Below are positions 10,649-21,950 of a stretch of DNA of 37,595 nucleotides, piece by piece. The stretch comes from Cochliopodium minus. Its lineage: Eukaryota; Discosea; Himatismenida; Cochliopodiidae. The translations under genes and the position numbers were made by a program. The stretch is from positions 74,739-112,333 of the forward strand of contig JAMYWO010000082.1 in NCBI GenBank assembly GCA_024220525.1. Direction: 5' to 3'. How positions within the stretch are numbered: position 1 is the stretch's first letter; each line of letters opens with the position of its first letter. The notes under the pieces are model-generated. The model was not told the DNA's origin. It made no database searches and saw nothing but the letters and a program-made list of their open reading frames with translations.

Positions 10649-13600
10649 TTATTTTTTGTTTTTATCTACAACACCTGACTTTTTCTTCCTGAAGATAGAG
10701 TTTCGACTTTTCTTTTGAGGCTGTTCCAAGTTTTCTTCTACTGGTGTGAAAAGAGAGTTAAAGTTGAAAGCATGGAATTCAGAGGAAGCCTTGAATTTGG
10801 TTTTTCCATATCTTTTCAAAAATAAAATGTAAAAAAATAAAAATTGAAAAATATACAGTGACTGGAACGTCCATGAACAGAGCTTCTTTGTTTCTGTTAT
10901 CGACCACAAAACATTTTCAGCGATGGTGTCAAGGTGGATCACTTTACCGCATTTAATCTTTTGAAGAAAATCGAAAGTGGAGGAATGATATATCAAAATC
11001 ATAGTTTGTGTGATAACCCATACCTTTTAAGAATAAAATAGAAAAAAAAAAAATAAATTAAATAAAATTAAATGTAAAAAAAAAATGAACGATTTAAAAA
11101 ATGAATTATTAAAAATTTAAAAAAAAATGGAAAAAAACAAAAAGAAAACAAAAATTACATGAATTTTGGTATTTTCGAAAGGAAGTAACATGAGTTTGAC
11201 AATTTTAACTTTGACAGGCAAAATGATTTCACGTACAACAGTGTTGGGCTTGTTAGAATCCACTATGATGAGCTTGTTGTCAGAAGCAATCCACAGGAAC
11301 CTGTTCGACTCCACAAACACGAGGTCTTCCAATTCAAAGTCGAAGGACCATTCTCCAACTTTTTTGGTTTGTTTGGTGTATGGATTCACGTTGAGTTTCA
11401 TCAGGTTTTTCTTTTCTCCAACCCTTTTTTATTTTTTATAAAAAATGAGTTTTATTACAATTTCAATTTTATATTTTTCATTTTAACATTTTTTTAATTT
11501 TGATTATTTACATTTTATAATTTTTTATTTTTTTAATTTAAAAGATACTTGAATAAAACTTTTTTAAAATAAGAATAATTTTAATTCATTATTTTTTTGA
11601 ATATTTAGATTATTTTATTAATTTAAAATAATCAATGATAATCATTAAAATTTTTATTTGTTAAAAATTAATTTATTTGAAATTATTAATTCTTTATTAT
11701 TACCACAAGCTATGGGTGGGAAAAATGAAATTGGAGTGATAGGTAAACCCAGAGCTGGTGGGGGACTTCTCCTGGCTCTTGGAAAGCAAAACAGATCCCT
11801 TTTTATCGAAGTGCTCGCTTATTGGAGACATGTTCCTAAAAAATAATCGAAAAAAAATGAACAATTTAAAAAGAAATAAATATTAGATGACAAGAAAAAA
11901 TTTTTTTAACAATAATTAAAAATGAAAATTTAAATGTAAAATCAAAAATAAATAAATAAATCAATAAAAATAAAAAGAAAAATAAAACAAACAAAAATAA
12001 AAAATGAATAAAGATATTCAAAAATTAAAAAACAAAAATTTTTAAAAAAATAAAAATAAAAATAAAAATAAAAATAAAAATAAAAGATAAATTATAAAAA
12101 ATAAAAATTGAGAAAAAAAAGAATTTAATAAATTACGGAGAAGGGATTTTGTTTTCTAAAGAACGCCTTGAAGAGTTGTTGAGCTTGGGGAGGATGGGTG
12201 ACCAAGATTCCTCAAGGCTCTGAAAAAGCCCATTGGAGTTTGGAAGGGTGATATTATACTTCTTGAGCTGAGATTCAATCCTGTTTTTTACTTCCTCATT
12301 TTTCTTTTGAGATTCTTTTTATTTTTTTTTAAAAAAATTTGAAATGAAACAAAATTAAAAATATGAAATATAAATTACATTGAAAAATTGAAAATATAAA
12401 AAATAAAAAATAAAAAATAATAAATTAAAAATAAAAAATAATAAAAAATAAAAACATAATAAATTATATTAAAAAAAAATAAAAAAATAAAAAAATAAAA
12501 AANNNNNNNNNNNNNNNNNNNNNNNNNNNNNNNNNNNNNNNNNNNNNNNNNNNNNNNNNNNNNNNNNNNNNNNNNNNNNNNNNNNNNNNNNNNNNNNNNN
12601 NNNNNNNNNNNNNNNNNNNNNNNNNNNNNNNNNNNNNNNNNNNNNNNNNNNNNNNNNNNNNNNNNNNNNNNNNNNNNNNNNNNNNNNNNNNNNNNNNNNN
12701 NNNNNNNNNNNNNNNNNNNNNNNNNNNNNNNNNNNNNNNNNNNNNNNNNNNNNNNNNNNNNNNNNNNNNNNNNNNNNNNNNNNNNNNNNNNNNNNNNNNN
12801 NNNNNNNNNNNNNNNNNNNNNNNNNNNNNNNNNNNNNNNNNNNNNNNNNNNNNNNNNNNNNNNNNNNNNNNNNNNNNNNNNNNNNNNNNNNNNNNNNNNN
12901 NNNNNNNNNNNNNNNNNNNNNNNNNNNNNNNNNNNNNNNNNNNNNNNNNNNNNNNNNNNNNNNNNNNNNNNNNNNNNNNNNNNNNNNNNNNNNNNNNNNN
13001 NNNNNNNNNNNNNNNNNNNNNNNNNNNNNNNNNNNNNNNNNNNNNNNNNNNNNNNNNNNNNNNNNNNNNNNNNNNNNNNNNNNNNNNNNNNNNNNNNNNN
13101 NNNNNNNNNNNNNNNNNNNNNNNNNNNNNNNNNNNNNNNNNNNNNNNNNNNNNNNNNNNNNNNNNNNNNNNNNNNNNNNNNNNNNNNNNNNNNNNNNNNN
13201 AAAAATAAAAATAAAAATAAAAATAAAAATAAAAATAAAAATAAAAATAAAAATAAAATAAAAATAAAATAAAAAAATTGATAAAAATAAAAATAAAAAG
13301 TAAAAATAAATAAAAATAAAAATAAAAATAAAAATAAAAATAAAAATAAAAATAAAAATAAAAATGAAAATAAAAATAAAATAAAAATAAAAAAGATCAA
13401 AATAAAAAAAACAAAACAAAAAAAAAAGATAAAAATAAAAAATAAAATATGAAATAAATTAAATAAAAATAAAAATAAAATAAATAAAATAAAAATAAAA
13501 AAAATAAAATTATAACGATAACAATAAAAATAAAAATAAAAACAAAATTATTTTTAAAAATTAAGAAAAATTATTTTTAAAAATTAAGAAAAATTAAAAA

Positions 13601-16396
13601 ATTTACTTCTTCTTTTGTCGTGCTTTCTTTAAGGAAAGTGGTGATCTTGTTTACTTCCTCCTGATGCTTTGATGATTGGAGAGTGTAGAAAAGGAGATAG
13701 GCTTCTTGTGACAAAACCTCCTCCTCTGTTACTTCATGGGTGCTGCTGTCGTTAAACTCGTGCCACTTTCCTGTGATGTTATTTTTACAATAAGCGATAT
13801 AATGCCCACCTAAAAAAAGTTTTAATTAAAAAAAAAAATCATATGATATAATTTTTAAAAAATAAAAACAATTAAACAAAAATTAAATATAAAATAAGAA
13901 ATAATTTAAAGAAAAAATGCAAAAACTTTTGGTTGAAAAAAAAAAATTTAAAAAATTAAAATGAACGTAAAAAATTTTTAATGAGAATAAACAGAAAAAT
14001 AAATCAATATTAAGAATTTAACAGTTACAAAAAAAAAAAATAAAATAAAATAAAAAAAAAATGAAAAAAATAAAAAAAAATTAAAAAGAAGAATGAAACA
14101 TTTTACCATCAAGACTTCCAGAGTGATTTACTAGACCAATCAAATCATAAACACAATTACTTCGGTCAACACCTCTTGTATCCGCAACAAACTCAGAGAC
14201 ATCGAAATTTTGGAGAGGAAACTCGACCACATCGTTTTTTTTAGAACCAAAAAAGGAGTTGTGTTTGAACCTCTTTAAATGCAAACACAAAACCTCGGGT
14301 AAATCTGATAACATAATTCTTCGGTTAGCCACAGTCTTTTTTTTGCATTTCTCGCATTGGTAGGCGTCTTTTCCCTCTAGCTTTTCGTTGACACAAAAAA
14401 ATTTGAAGCATTCTGACAACTCCATTTTTTCAGAAAAAAAACTATTTCAAAAAAAATGTTTAACAAATAAAATCCAAAAAAAAAAATGTCATATAATTAG
14501 ATGAAAATATTTCAAATCAAAAAAAAATTCTTAGAATAAAGTGCTTTTAATAAAGAATTTAAAACAAAGATTTAAAAAAAAAAATTATTTTTAATTAAAA
14601 ATAAATTAACACATACATCAGTTGTAAATAACAAAGAATATATTTTTTCAAAAAATTTCCGAAGTTTTTTTTTAAAAAAAAAAAGTTTTCTTACGTAGGC
14701 AAAAAAGACCAAAATTGGTTAGACTTGTTCCTCATTTTGTAGAGCTCAGAAGAGTTGGGAATAACAAGCGAAATGTCATAAAAAGGTTCTTTGACAGAAG
14801 AGACGTTGGAACAGACTGTACAAGTGACTTGACAAAGGAAGTGGCCTTGGAAGACATTGGATATGAAAGACTTTTCTTCGTATCTGTTTCCAGTAGTGTT
14901 TTTCTTTTGGTTGATGCCGCTGGAGATGTACACTTTCTTCTTCAGGGACTCGTGGAGCGCGTCGACTATGCTTCGGAGAAACTCTTGTGCGTCGTGTTGG
15001 TCGTAGCCGATGAACATGGGGTTGATTTTGGAAATTGCTTCGTTCAAAAAAACAAATATTATTGCAAAAAAATAAAAAAATATTTCAATAAAAAAATGTT
15101 GCAAATAAAAAAATATTTCAATAAAAAAATATTTCAATAAAAAAATATTGCAAATAAAAAATATTGCAAATAAAAAATGTATTATTGTAAAATAAAAAAA
15201 TTTTATTGCAATTAAAAAAAAAATGACAAACTGACTCTATTATCATTTTATAAAATGTAATTTCGTTTCTAGTAGATAGAATTTTAATTTAAAGTAAGAT
15301 ATACACGAAGTCAAATATAAGTTTTTGTAACTTATAAAAGGAATAAGAATATGGAGCAAAATAACTATTTTAAAATAGAATACTTGGAGTGATTAAAAAA
15401 AATCAGGCATGAATATAAAAACTTTTAAAAAAAATTTAAAAAAATAAAAAAAAATGATTGCAAAAGTTCTTTCGAAAATTCAATGAAAAAATTTTCCAGT
15501 TACCTCTTAATACAGATGTTGGTTTAATTACAGAGTTTTTACCTGACCACATCTCCTTTATAAACTCTGTGAAAGACTTTACTAGATCTGATTTCACTCC
15601 TAGCAGCTCTGACTCACAAAAAGTGAAATATTTCATCAAAGGGTGACAGTTGCTCAAACACTGCATCACTGAATTCATAAAACAAGTGTTGCCCAAGTTT
15701 TGTAAGCCACATACACCTGGATCATAACTTTTCTTTTTGTTTTGTTCTTTGAATTTTTCTTTTGATTCTATTTCGTGTTGATACATCTTGGGATATGCAC
15801 TTTTCTTTATCATATCTGTGATTTCTTCTGGTGCAAATACTTCATCTGAAATGAAATTAGAGACATGATTTTATAATTGTAACAATTATTCTATTATATC
15901 CTATATTAGTGTCTTACCATCACATTCGTAGCACCATATCGTTGGTTTGGTCAGATTCAATCTCAAAGGATGTTGGAATTTTTGGAAATGTTCCATCGCA
16001 TGCTTCTTATTGGTTCTTCCGCATCCTATGTGCATACATTTTCTCTATATGAGTTGATGATTGATATATAATGAGTTTAAAATAATAATGACGTTATAAA
16101 AAAAAAATGATAAAATGATATGATATTATTGGATTTTTTTTCCACTCTTCTGATATTTTGCGTTATATTTAATATTAATGGGATATTTTTACCATCAAAC
16201 AAACCCATAAATCATTGTCATGAAAACAATCAGTGCATTTGATATTATTACTTTTTCTTGCATCCTGTATTGAAATTAAAATTGTCCAAAAATAAATTAA
16301 ATAGATGAATTTTACATTGAATTCCTCTGTCATCAATTGGAAAGATATCCAATTTGGATCTATGTTCAAAATATGAGGGCATTGATTTGACTCCAT
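10649..16396 (-). CDS. Zinc-finger ubiquitin-specific protease with beta-propeller-like C-terminal extension
   Basis: Cysteine protease removing ubiquitin. Catalytic part in seven exons: 16316-16396, 16193-16264, 15918-16044, 15504-15845, 14695-15037, 14107-14441 and 13607-13809, phases all consistent (501 residues). The N-terminal ZnF-UBP domain reads NNIKCTDCFHDNDLWVCLM then RKCMHIGCGRTNKKHAMEHF. The Cys box is GLQNLGNTCFMNSVMQCL; GYDQHDAQEFL follows; a Zn-binding thumb uses CTVCS and CEKCKKK; the His box is GHYIAYCKN with WHEFNDSS. Layout and length resemble USP3/Ubp8-type enzymes. Beyond an assembly gap, exons 12137-12303, 11704-11835, 11159-11423, 10857-11023 and 10649-10811 are also in phase, have no start Met, and can join KEE|KNEEV in phase 0. 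They encode about 297 residues with four WD-like blades (LWVGEKKNLMKLNV, FLWIASDNKLIIVD, KIHVWVITQTMILIYHS, ENVLWSITETKKLCSW). Whether both parts are one gene is inferred; USP part very sure, fusion about 60%. Confidence 0.85.
12320..13606. repeat. Low-complexity (A)nT repeat with assembly gap 12503-13200
   Basis: AAAAAT and related short units surround 698 unresolved bases. Read on the minus strand this is the T-rich interior of a large intron of the deubiquitinase gene, or two introns with a lost exon between. No coding signal in the visible parts; reading frames through it are artefacts of the N run. Confidence 0.9.
15038..15503 (-). repeat. Large intron of the deubiquitinase gene, with tandem repeats
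   Basis: 466-bp intron. From 15070 to 15180 it holds imperfect tandem units of about 17 bp built from AATATTTCAATAAAAAA and AATATTGCAAATAAAAA. The remainder (15230-15435) is non-repetitive and holds no gene I can support. Confidence 0.7.
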
Positions 16397-16544
16397 TTTT
16401 TATTAAATAAAAAATTGAAAAATATACTATCTTCTGTTCTCGTATAGGATAAAGATAGAATTATGTCAAAGATTTATTTATTACAATTATATTCTCAAAA
16501 AAATTATGAACATAATACAACAGTACAATACAAAGGAGTGATTA

Positions 16545-17812
16545 TTATTTGGAATGAATCCAACTATCTTTGGAAATATCAGAGATGAAAGGTCTCTTGA
16601 TAGGATCTTTATTGAGACAGATGCTGATCAATTTGTTGAATTCTTTCTTATCCAACAACAAATCCTTGTTGATATCATTCTTGATGATTTCATTGATGTT
16701 CGAGAAAGGATTTTTTCCATATACAGAGAAGAATCTTCCGAATGAACGATATATGTTAAGTGAATCAAAAAAAATATAAATTTTTTTTACATAATGACAC
16801 CCAATGACCATACATCCAATTTGCTCAAATGATCTTTGGAAATGACACGTGATGATAATTGTTCAGGGGAGCAATAGATCGATTGATTGGATTTCAAGGG
16901 GTAAGAGTTACCAGTGATTGAGGATAAACTGATGGAATCACTGAAATCAGAAACATAGATATCATCTTTATCATTATACTTGTAAAAGATGGATTTTGGA
17001 GAGAGATTTCCTATAGGAGAAATAAAAATAAAATATTTTCAAAGCAGGGATTAAATTTTTTATACCATGAACAATCCCCGATTTGTGTATGAATTCAATA
17101 CAATCAATCATCTGCTTTACCATATTCTTGATTTTATTATCGGGCATATTCTTTGTTACCCTCTGCACTAAGGTATCAATTGGGAAATGTTGCACAATGT
17201 GCAACATTTGATTATCAGAAAAGGATGCTTTGACATTCACCACACTATTCTTTCCTCCGATAGTTTTCAAGATCATCAATTCCTTCTTGGCTTTTTGGAA
17301 TGCATTTTCATCCTAACATTAGGGTAGAAAAAATTTATTAGCTGAAATTAAATATTAGGATTATTTTTATTTATTTTTACGTTCATATCTATTATCTTAA
17401 TTGAGACTTTTTCATTTGTTATCCTATCTATTCCATTGCACATGCAGGAGTTGTTTATAGAATCTATCGGCTCTAATTTTTTTCAAATATGCCAATATTA
17501 AAATTTTTCAACTGAATATTATTTTTATGTTGCAAAATTACCACAGATAATGTAATCGGGGTTATATCCATTGAAATAAAGATCATTCCCTTCCAAAAGT
17601 GTGAATGATCTCCTCAGTGAATTTCTTTTTCTTCCTCTCTTTTTCAATACCTTTCTCTTCTTTGATGATTTATCGTCTTTATTTACTTCCCTTTCTTTGG
17701 GAACATTCTGATTAGAAAATTCTAATTCTCCATCCTCAGAAAAACTGATTACGAATTCATCTGGCATATAATCAGATTCTTCCGTACTTGTTGAACATGA
17801 ATTGTTGATCAT
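16545..17812 (-). CDS. Protein-kinase-fold protein, probable pseudokinase
   Basis: Five exons: 17542-17812, 17381-17472, 17066-17312, 16791-17010 and 16545-16734, all in phase, 339 residues. A 90-residue Ser/Lys-rich leader with a basic stretch precedes the kinase fold. Conserved parts: VSIKIIDMN (the beta-3 Lys), helix C (KKELMILKTIG), IEFIHKSGIVH, SPEQLS in place of APE, LDVWSLGVI, and DPIKRPF of subdomain XI. Degenerate parts: the Gly-rich loop is unrecognisable (CGEPIDSINNSCMC), HRDLKPEN is HGNLSPKS with the catalytic Asp replaced by Asn, and DFG is DFS. Known: loss of the HRD Asp usually abolishes phosphotransfer, so this is probably a scaffold or regulator. The domain resembles CAMK/SNF1-type kinases overall. 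One intron (16735-16790) is only 56 bp. Confidence 0.85.
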
Positions 17813-18360
17813 AATTATTGAGATTCTTTTCCAAAAAATGATTTATTTGAGTTAAGTATTAGTTGTAAAATATTTTGAATTTTTTTTTTATTTTTCAGCA
17901 TTCAAATAAATTTTATACATACAGGTAAATAGCTGAAATTAATCAGTTCAGTTTCAACAACCAATGCGTTATATAAATAAATAAAATTTGAAATTACCAT
18001 AAAAAATTTTATTATGTTCCATTCAAGTACTGGCTCATAGATAAAATATATTTTTCGTTCTCATTTAGAAATCACCAAAAAAAATATTACCCATAGTACC
18101 ATTTTCATACATTATAGGATGAATAAAAATTGAAATTAGAAAAAGTTTGCTATCTTTATACTAACTGGGTCAAATATTATGGTAATTAATACATTAAGAA
18201 AATGTTTAAATGTGAATTGAAGAAGAAATAAGATTATGAGCAATAATTGCGAGAAAATAAGATCATTTTTATATTAATTCATTCTATTGATTCAAAAATA
18301 AATTTGCTTATTATTTAATTTTTATTTCAAATTTTTTTGACAACTAGTTTACATATTAAT
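17813..18360. other. Intergenic spacer
   Basis: 548 bp between the pseudokinase start and the 3' end of the RasGEF gene (both minus). AT-rich, with scattered short open frames that show no conserved pattern. I see no RNA gene. It probably carries the RasGEF 3' UTR/terminator region and the pseudokinase promoter. Confidence 0.5.
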
Positions 18361-21300
18361 TCAATAATCTGGCTCACAATTCTTAGAATGTTTGAGCAAG
18401 ATATCACTTGTGAAAACAGGAAAAGAGGAAGAGAAAAACTCGTTCAAAGTAGCCTCTTGTTTGGGAAAGTAAGGAGGAAAATCCCTTTTCTTGAAGGACA
18501 AGATCTCAACGATCTGGGAATAAATCATCCTCATTTTCTCAAAGTTGATCTGATCATTGTTAAAAGTCTTGGTGCTTTCTTCAATCGCAAATAAGTACTT
18601 TGTATACAATCCTAGTAAAAAAAAAAGTGAGTTTAAGAATTGGATTTGAATATTAAATCCGCAACAATTTGCATAATTATGCGAATCACCATCAATGTAT
18701 GTAAATATCAATTGTATTAGAAGATATAACTTGGTATAATCAAACATGTATCACACAAAAAAAAAAAAATTTTTTTTACCCAAGTATGGAACAACTACAT
18801 ATGGTTGTTTGGATGACTCTTTGATTTTTTCTTTGTAGTTCTTATAGTTGCACTCAGCAGAAAAAATGGCGTCCAACTTTTCTTTAAAAAGAATCTTTTT
18901 CCTAGGTACGCTTTTCCAAGTCTTTCGGAGCCTCGTTATGCTACCCATGTTGAGACCTGCAAGGATGGCATAAGAAGAATGGTAGTTGTGCATATAGAAG
19001 CAATATTTGGAGATGGAAAGGAAGTGACAGATGATTTCGGCTCTCTTTTTCTTGGTCTCTCCTTTTACTATTTCAGTGGCTACCTTTATTGAATGAAAAA
19101 TTTTAAAATGAAAGATTAAAAGATTAAATAAAAATAAAAATGATAAAAACAAAAATGATTAAAATAAAAAAGATTGAAATAAAATAAAATTTCTCGTTGA
19201 AATTTAATTAATTAAAATCTTTATAAAATTAAATGTTTTTACCCAAAGCCCCAATTGGTTGAATTTATTGATCATGTTAGTATAGTTGAGTGCCCTTTCT
19301 CCCATTCTATTGTCCTGTATTAACTCTACAGTTTGGATGGATCTGAACAACTTGAAATCCACATAGGTCATTTGCGCTGCGATCATGTTAGGGTGAAAAG
19401 AGAATATTTTCAAGAGTTTGATCTCATTGCTTGGGTTATTAAAAACTTGGATTGTGTTTTTTCTCAGTTTTGATTCCAACGATTCTTTAGTCTTTGAAAA
19501 GTAACAGATTTTTTAAAATTAGTTTTAAACATTGAAATTTTTTTTTGTGAGAATTTAATCTGCCATATAATTTGGATCAATTTTTATATCTCGGAATAAG
19601 ATACTATTTATCAGATTCTCATTTATACAATTGATTGATAATTATCATTTTTAATTGTTTATCAAGATAAGTTAACTATATATTTGATCAATGGATATAA
19701 ATTATCATTTTATCATATATATATATATATGTTGATTAATATTGATCATTTTTAAAACAAATTCTCATTATAACTTGAAATTTTTTTATCAATTAATTTT
19801 TTTTTTTTGTTACCAAATTGTGATGTTTAAAGAAAGAGATGAGTTCTTTTTCTTTTTTGGAGATTGCATTCTTCGCCAAGTTTTGGAGAATCACGGGCCA
19901 TTTGTCGTGAGCAAAAGGATGGTCGATGAGCGCAGGGTCCAAGTACTCTTCGAACCACAAATTCAAAAATTTTAAAATCCTAAGTAGGAAATGAATCATC
20001 AATTACAAAATTTAATTTAATTTTTTTTTTTTTTTTACTTTGTCCTAATTATTTGAGAAGATTTTGTGTTACTGTTGTTTTTCAAAAATAGATCGTGGAG
20101 CATTTCTATCAAATTTTGGGCTTGGATGAAAGAGTGATGTGTGGTCAGAAAAATGTCAAAAAAAGCGGGATCTATGACTCTTTTTTTTTTTTTTTTTCCA
20201 ATTTATTTATTTTTTAAAAAATAATAATGTGAAAAATTCTAGTATTTCTTTAATATTGTTGTTTTACCTATAATACTGATCCAAGAGTTTAACAATTAGT
20301 TTTTCGATTGTTGCTTTTCTAATTAAGACCCTTCCTACAAACCAAAAAAAAAAAAAATATATTGAACATATAATTTCTTAATTATAATTGGAAATACCTT
20401 TTTTGATTAAATAGTCCGAACTAGATTCGTCGAATATTTGGACATAATTGGAAATCATGAAATTAATTATGTTTCTGGAGGATTTCATGGCCAAAAACAC
20501 CCTCCCTGAAAGAATTTCTTCTGTCAACTCGTTATTCTCGTAGTTTTGCGCTAATTTGTACAAGAGATCGAAAATTTTGAAGGAGCAAATTTTGTTAGGG
20601 TTGGGTAAACAACACATGATGCTATGAAAAGCAGATATTCTATATTCGTCATTCTCTATTTCTGATCATTTTATATAAGTTGTATTATTATTTTATTAAA
20701 ATAAAAAAAAGAACCGAAAGCATCGTTTAAGTCTTTTTCGATGAACGAAAATATGGATTTCGGTAAAGATGTCAGAAAATATTTCAACAGTTCTCCAACA
20801 ACTAAAGGATTTTGGCTCATTCTATTGAAAATTTTTTTGTAAGAATTTAATATGCGCAATATAATTTGGATCAATTTTTATATTTCAACTTATGATAGTT
20901 TATAAATTGATCATTGATTGATTATAATCATATTATCATTTGTATAAGTTGATTGATATTGATCCATTCTTTGATATTTTTACTAACAAATTTTCATTTT
21001 GAATACAAATAAATATATTAATGAAAAGTAAAGTGCGGGTCTTTTTTTTAATTATTTTTACATTCTCTTTTCTTCCCAATTTTTTATTTCTTGTTGGAAT
21101 TCATTCTCTGGTATTTCTTGTTCTGATGCAAAGAGATTTTTTTCTTCCAGAGCTATATAAGAAATTTTGGAAAGGTGATTCTTATGTGAAATAATTTCTT
21201 TTACAAATTATATGAACCGAATTATAAATTTATATTTTTTATATTCGTAAATATAAATATAGATTTAATCAATATGTTGTTATATCTTTCTCACCATTGG

Positions 21301-21787
21301 ATAATATCCTAATGCTCTCATATATTAATATTGGTTGTTCTTCTTTCTTTTCTATCAATTGGCTTATATCCAATCCAAAATATCCTTTCAAATTGATATT
21401 CGTGCTCCCATTTGTATTTCCAATCTCCTTCTTATTCAATTTTTTGAATTCATTCGACAGTTTTTTGGAGTTTTTGATTTTGGAGGAGATTATATCTTTC
21501 TGAAACAACGAATCACTGAAACTAATTCTCAAATTATCGAGTTGTTCTTTTTGATTGGAAAACAAATTTCACATTAAAAAAATAATTTCATTTGGCTTCC
21601 TTACTATCGGTCGAAGAATCAAATCTAATTTGATCAATCATGAATTGAAATGAATAAGTATTTAGATTTGAGAATATAAAACTATTTGCCTCTTTCTGAG
21701 TGACGCAGATCCAGTGGATGATGAATTCAATTCCTCATCTAATTCTTCTAGTTGTGTCAATTTGATATCATCGCTCAAATTCAGCAT
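18361..21787 (-). CDS. RhoGAP-REM-RasGEF fusion protein
   Basis: Exons: 21705-21787, 21605-21624 (20-nt microexon), 21295-21546, 21062-21152, 20715-20821, 20398-20661, 20268-20334, 20039-20179, 19814-19979, 19243-19491, 18780-19083, 18690-18729 and 18361-18611; about 677 residues. RhoGAP-like domain: YFGLDISQLIEKKEEQP, ALEEKNLFASE, NPLVVGELLKYFLTSLPKSI, LPNPNKICSFKIFDLLYKLA. REM/RasGEF_N: ATIEKLIVKLLDQYY, DPAFFDIFLTTHHSFIQ, RILKFLNLWFEEY-like. CDC25 domain: IAAQMTYVDFKLFRSI, FNQLGLWVATEIV, SYAILAGLNMGSITRLRKTW, VVPYLG, INFEKMRMIYSQIVEIL. It should activate a Ras-family GTPase; the GAP half lacks the arginine finger (GIFRxSG is KNLFASE), so GAP activity is doubtful. One junction (PYLG to YLLIQLIFTYIDG) is out of phase with the splice sites I can see. 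Two introns hold foldback elements. Confidence 0.87.
19534..19766. mobile_element. MITE-like foldback element, copy 2 (intronic)
   Basis: 233 bp in the intron 19492-19813 of the RhoGAP-RasGEF gene. It starts GAAATTTTTTTTTGTGAGAA and ends TTTTTAAAACAAATTCTC. The internal motif TTTGGATCAATTTTTATATC near the left end and TGTTGATTAATATTGATC near the right match copy 1. Flanked by ATT on both sides (19531-19533, 19767-19769). Longer than the other copies because of extra sequence in the loop, including an (AT)n run. Confidence 0.7.
20827..20995. mobile_element. MITE-like foldback element, copy 3 (intronic)
   Basis: 169 bp in the intron 20822-21061 of the RhoGAP-RasGEF gene. Ends are GAAAATTTTTTTGTAAGAAT and ATTTTTACTAACAAATTTTC, which pair as inverted repeats. 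Flanked by ATT (20824-20826 and 20996-20998). On the transcribed strand the element ends only 5 bp before the exon, so the AATAG acceptor directly abuts it. Confidence 0.78.
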
Positions 21788-21950
21788 AAATATAGCCTAA
21801 TTTCAAAATTTGAAAACAATTTTTTTTTTTTAAAAATCCAAATTTGAGGAAGAATCCATAACATCTAATTTAATCCCTTACTAATGTTGATGTGAATCCT
21901 CAATTGTATTTATTAATTCAAATAAAAAAAAAAATTGAATTTAATAGTGG

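Noticed and set aside
12375-13419. Two 300-residue minus-strand frames
   Set aside because: Most of their length is the run of N, and the visible ends are simple repeats.
16545-17812. Active CAMK-type kinase
   Set aside because: The HRD Asp, the DFG Gly and the Gly-rich loop are all absent in a cleanly spliced model.
21058-21787. Separate small coiled-coil gene ending at the stop near 21058
   Set aside because: Using the AT|GTAAAA donor at 21061 joins the exon in phase to the next RhoGAP block (NPLVVGELLKYFL), so it is the 5' part of the RhoGAP-RasGEF gene.
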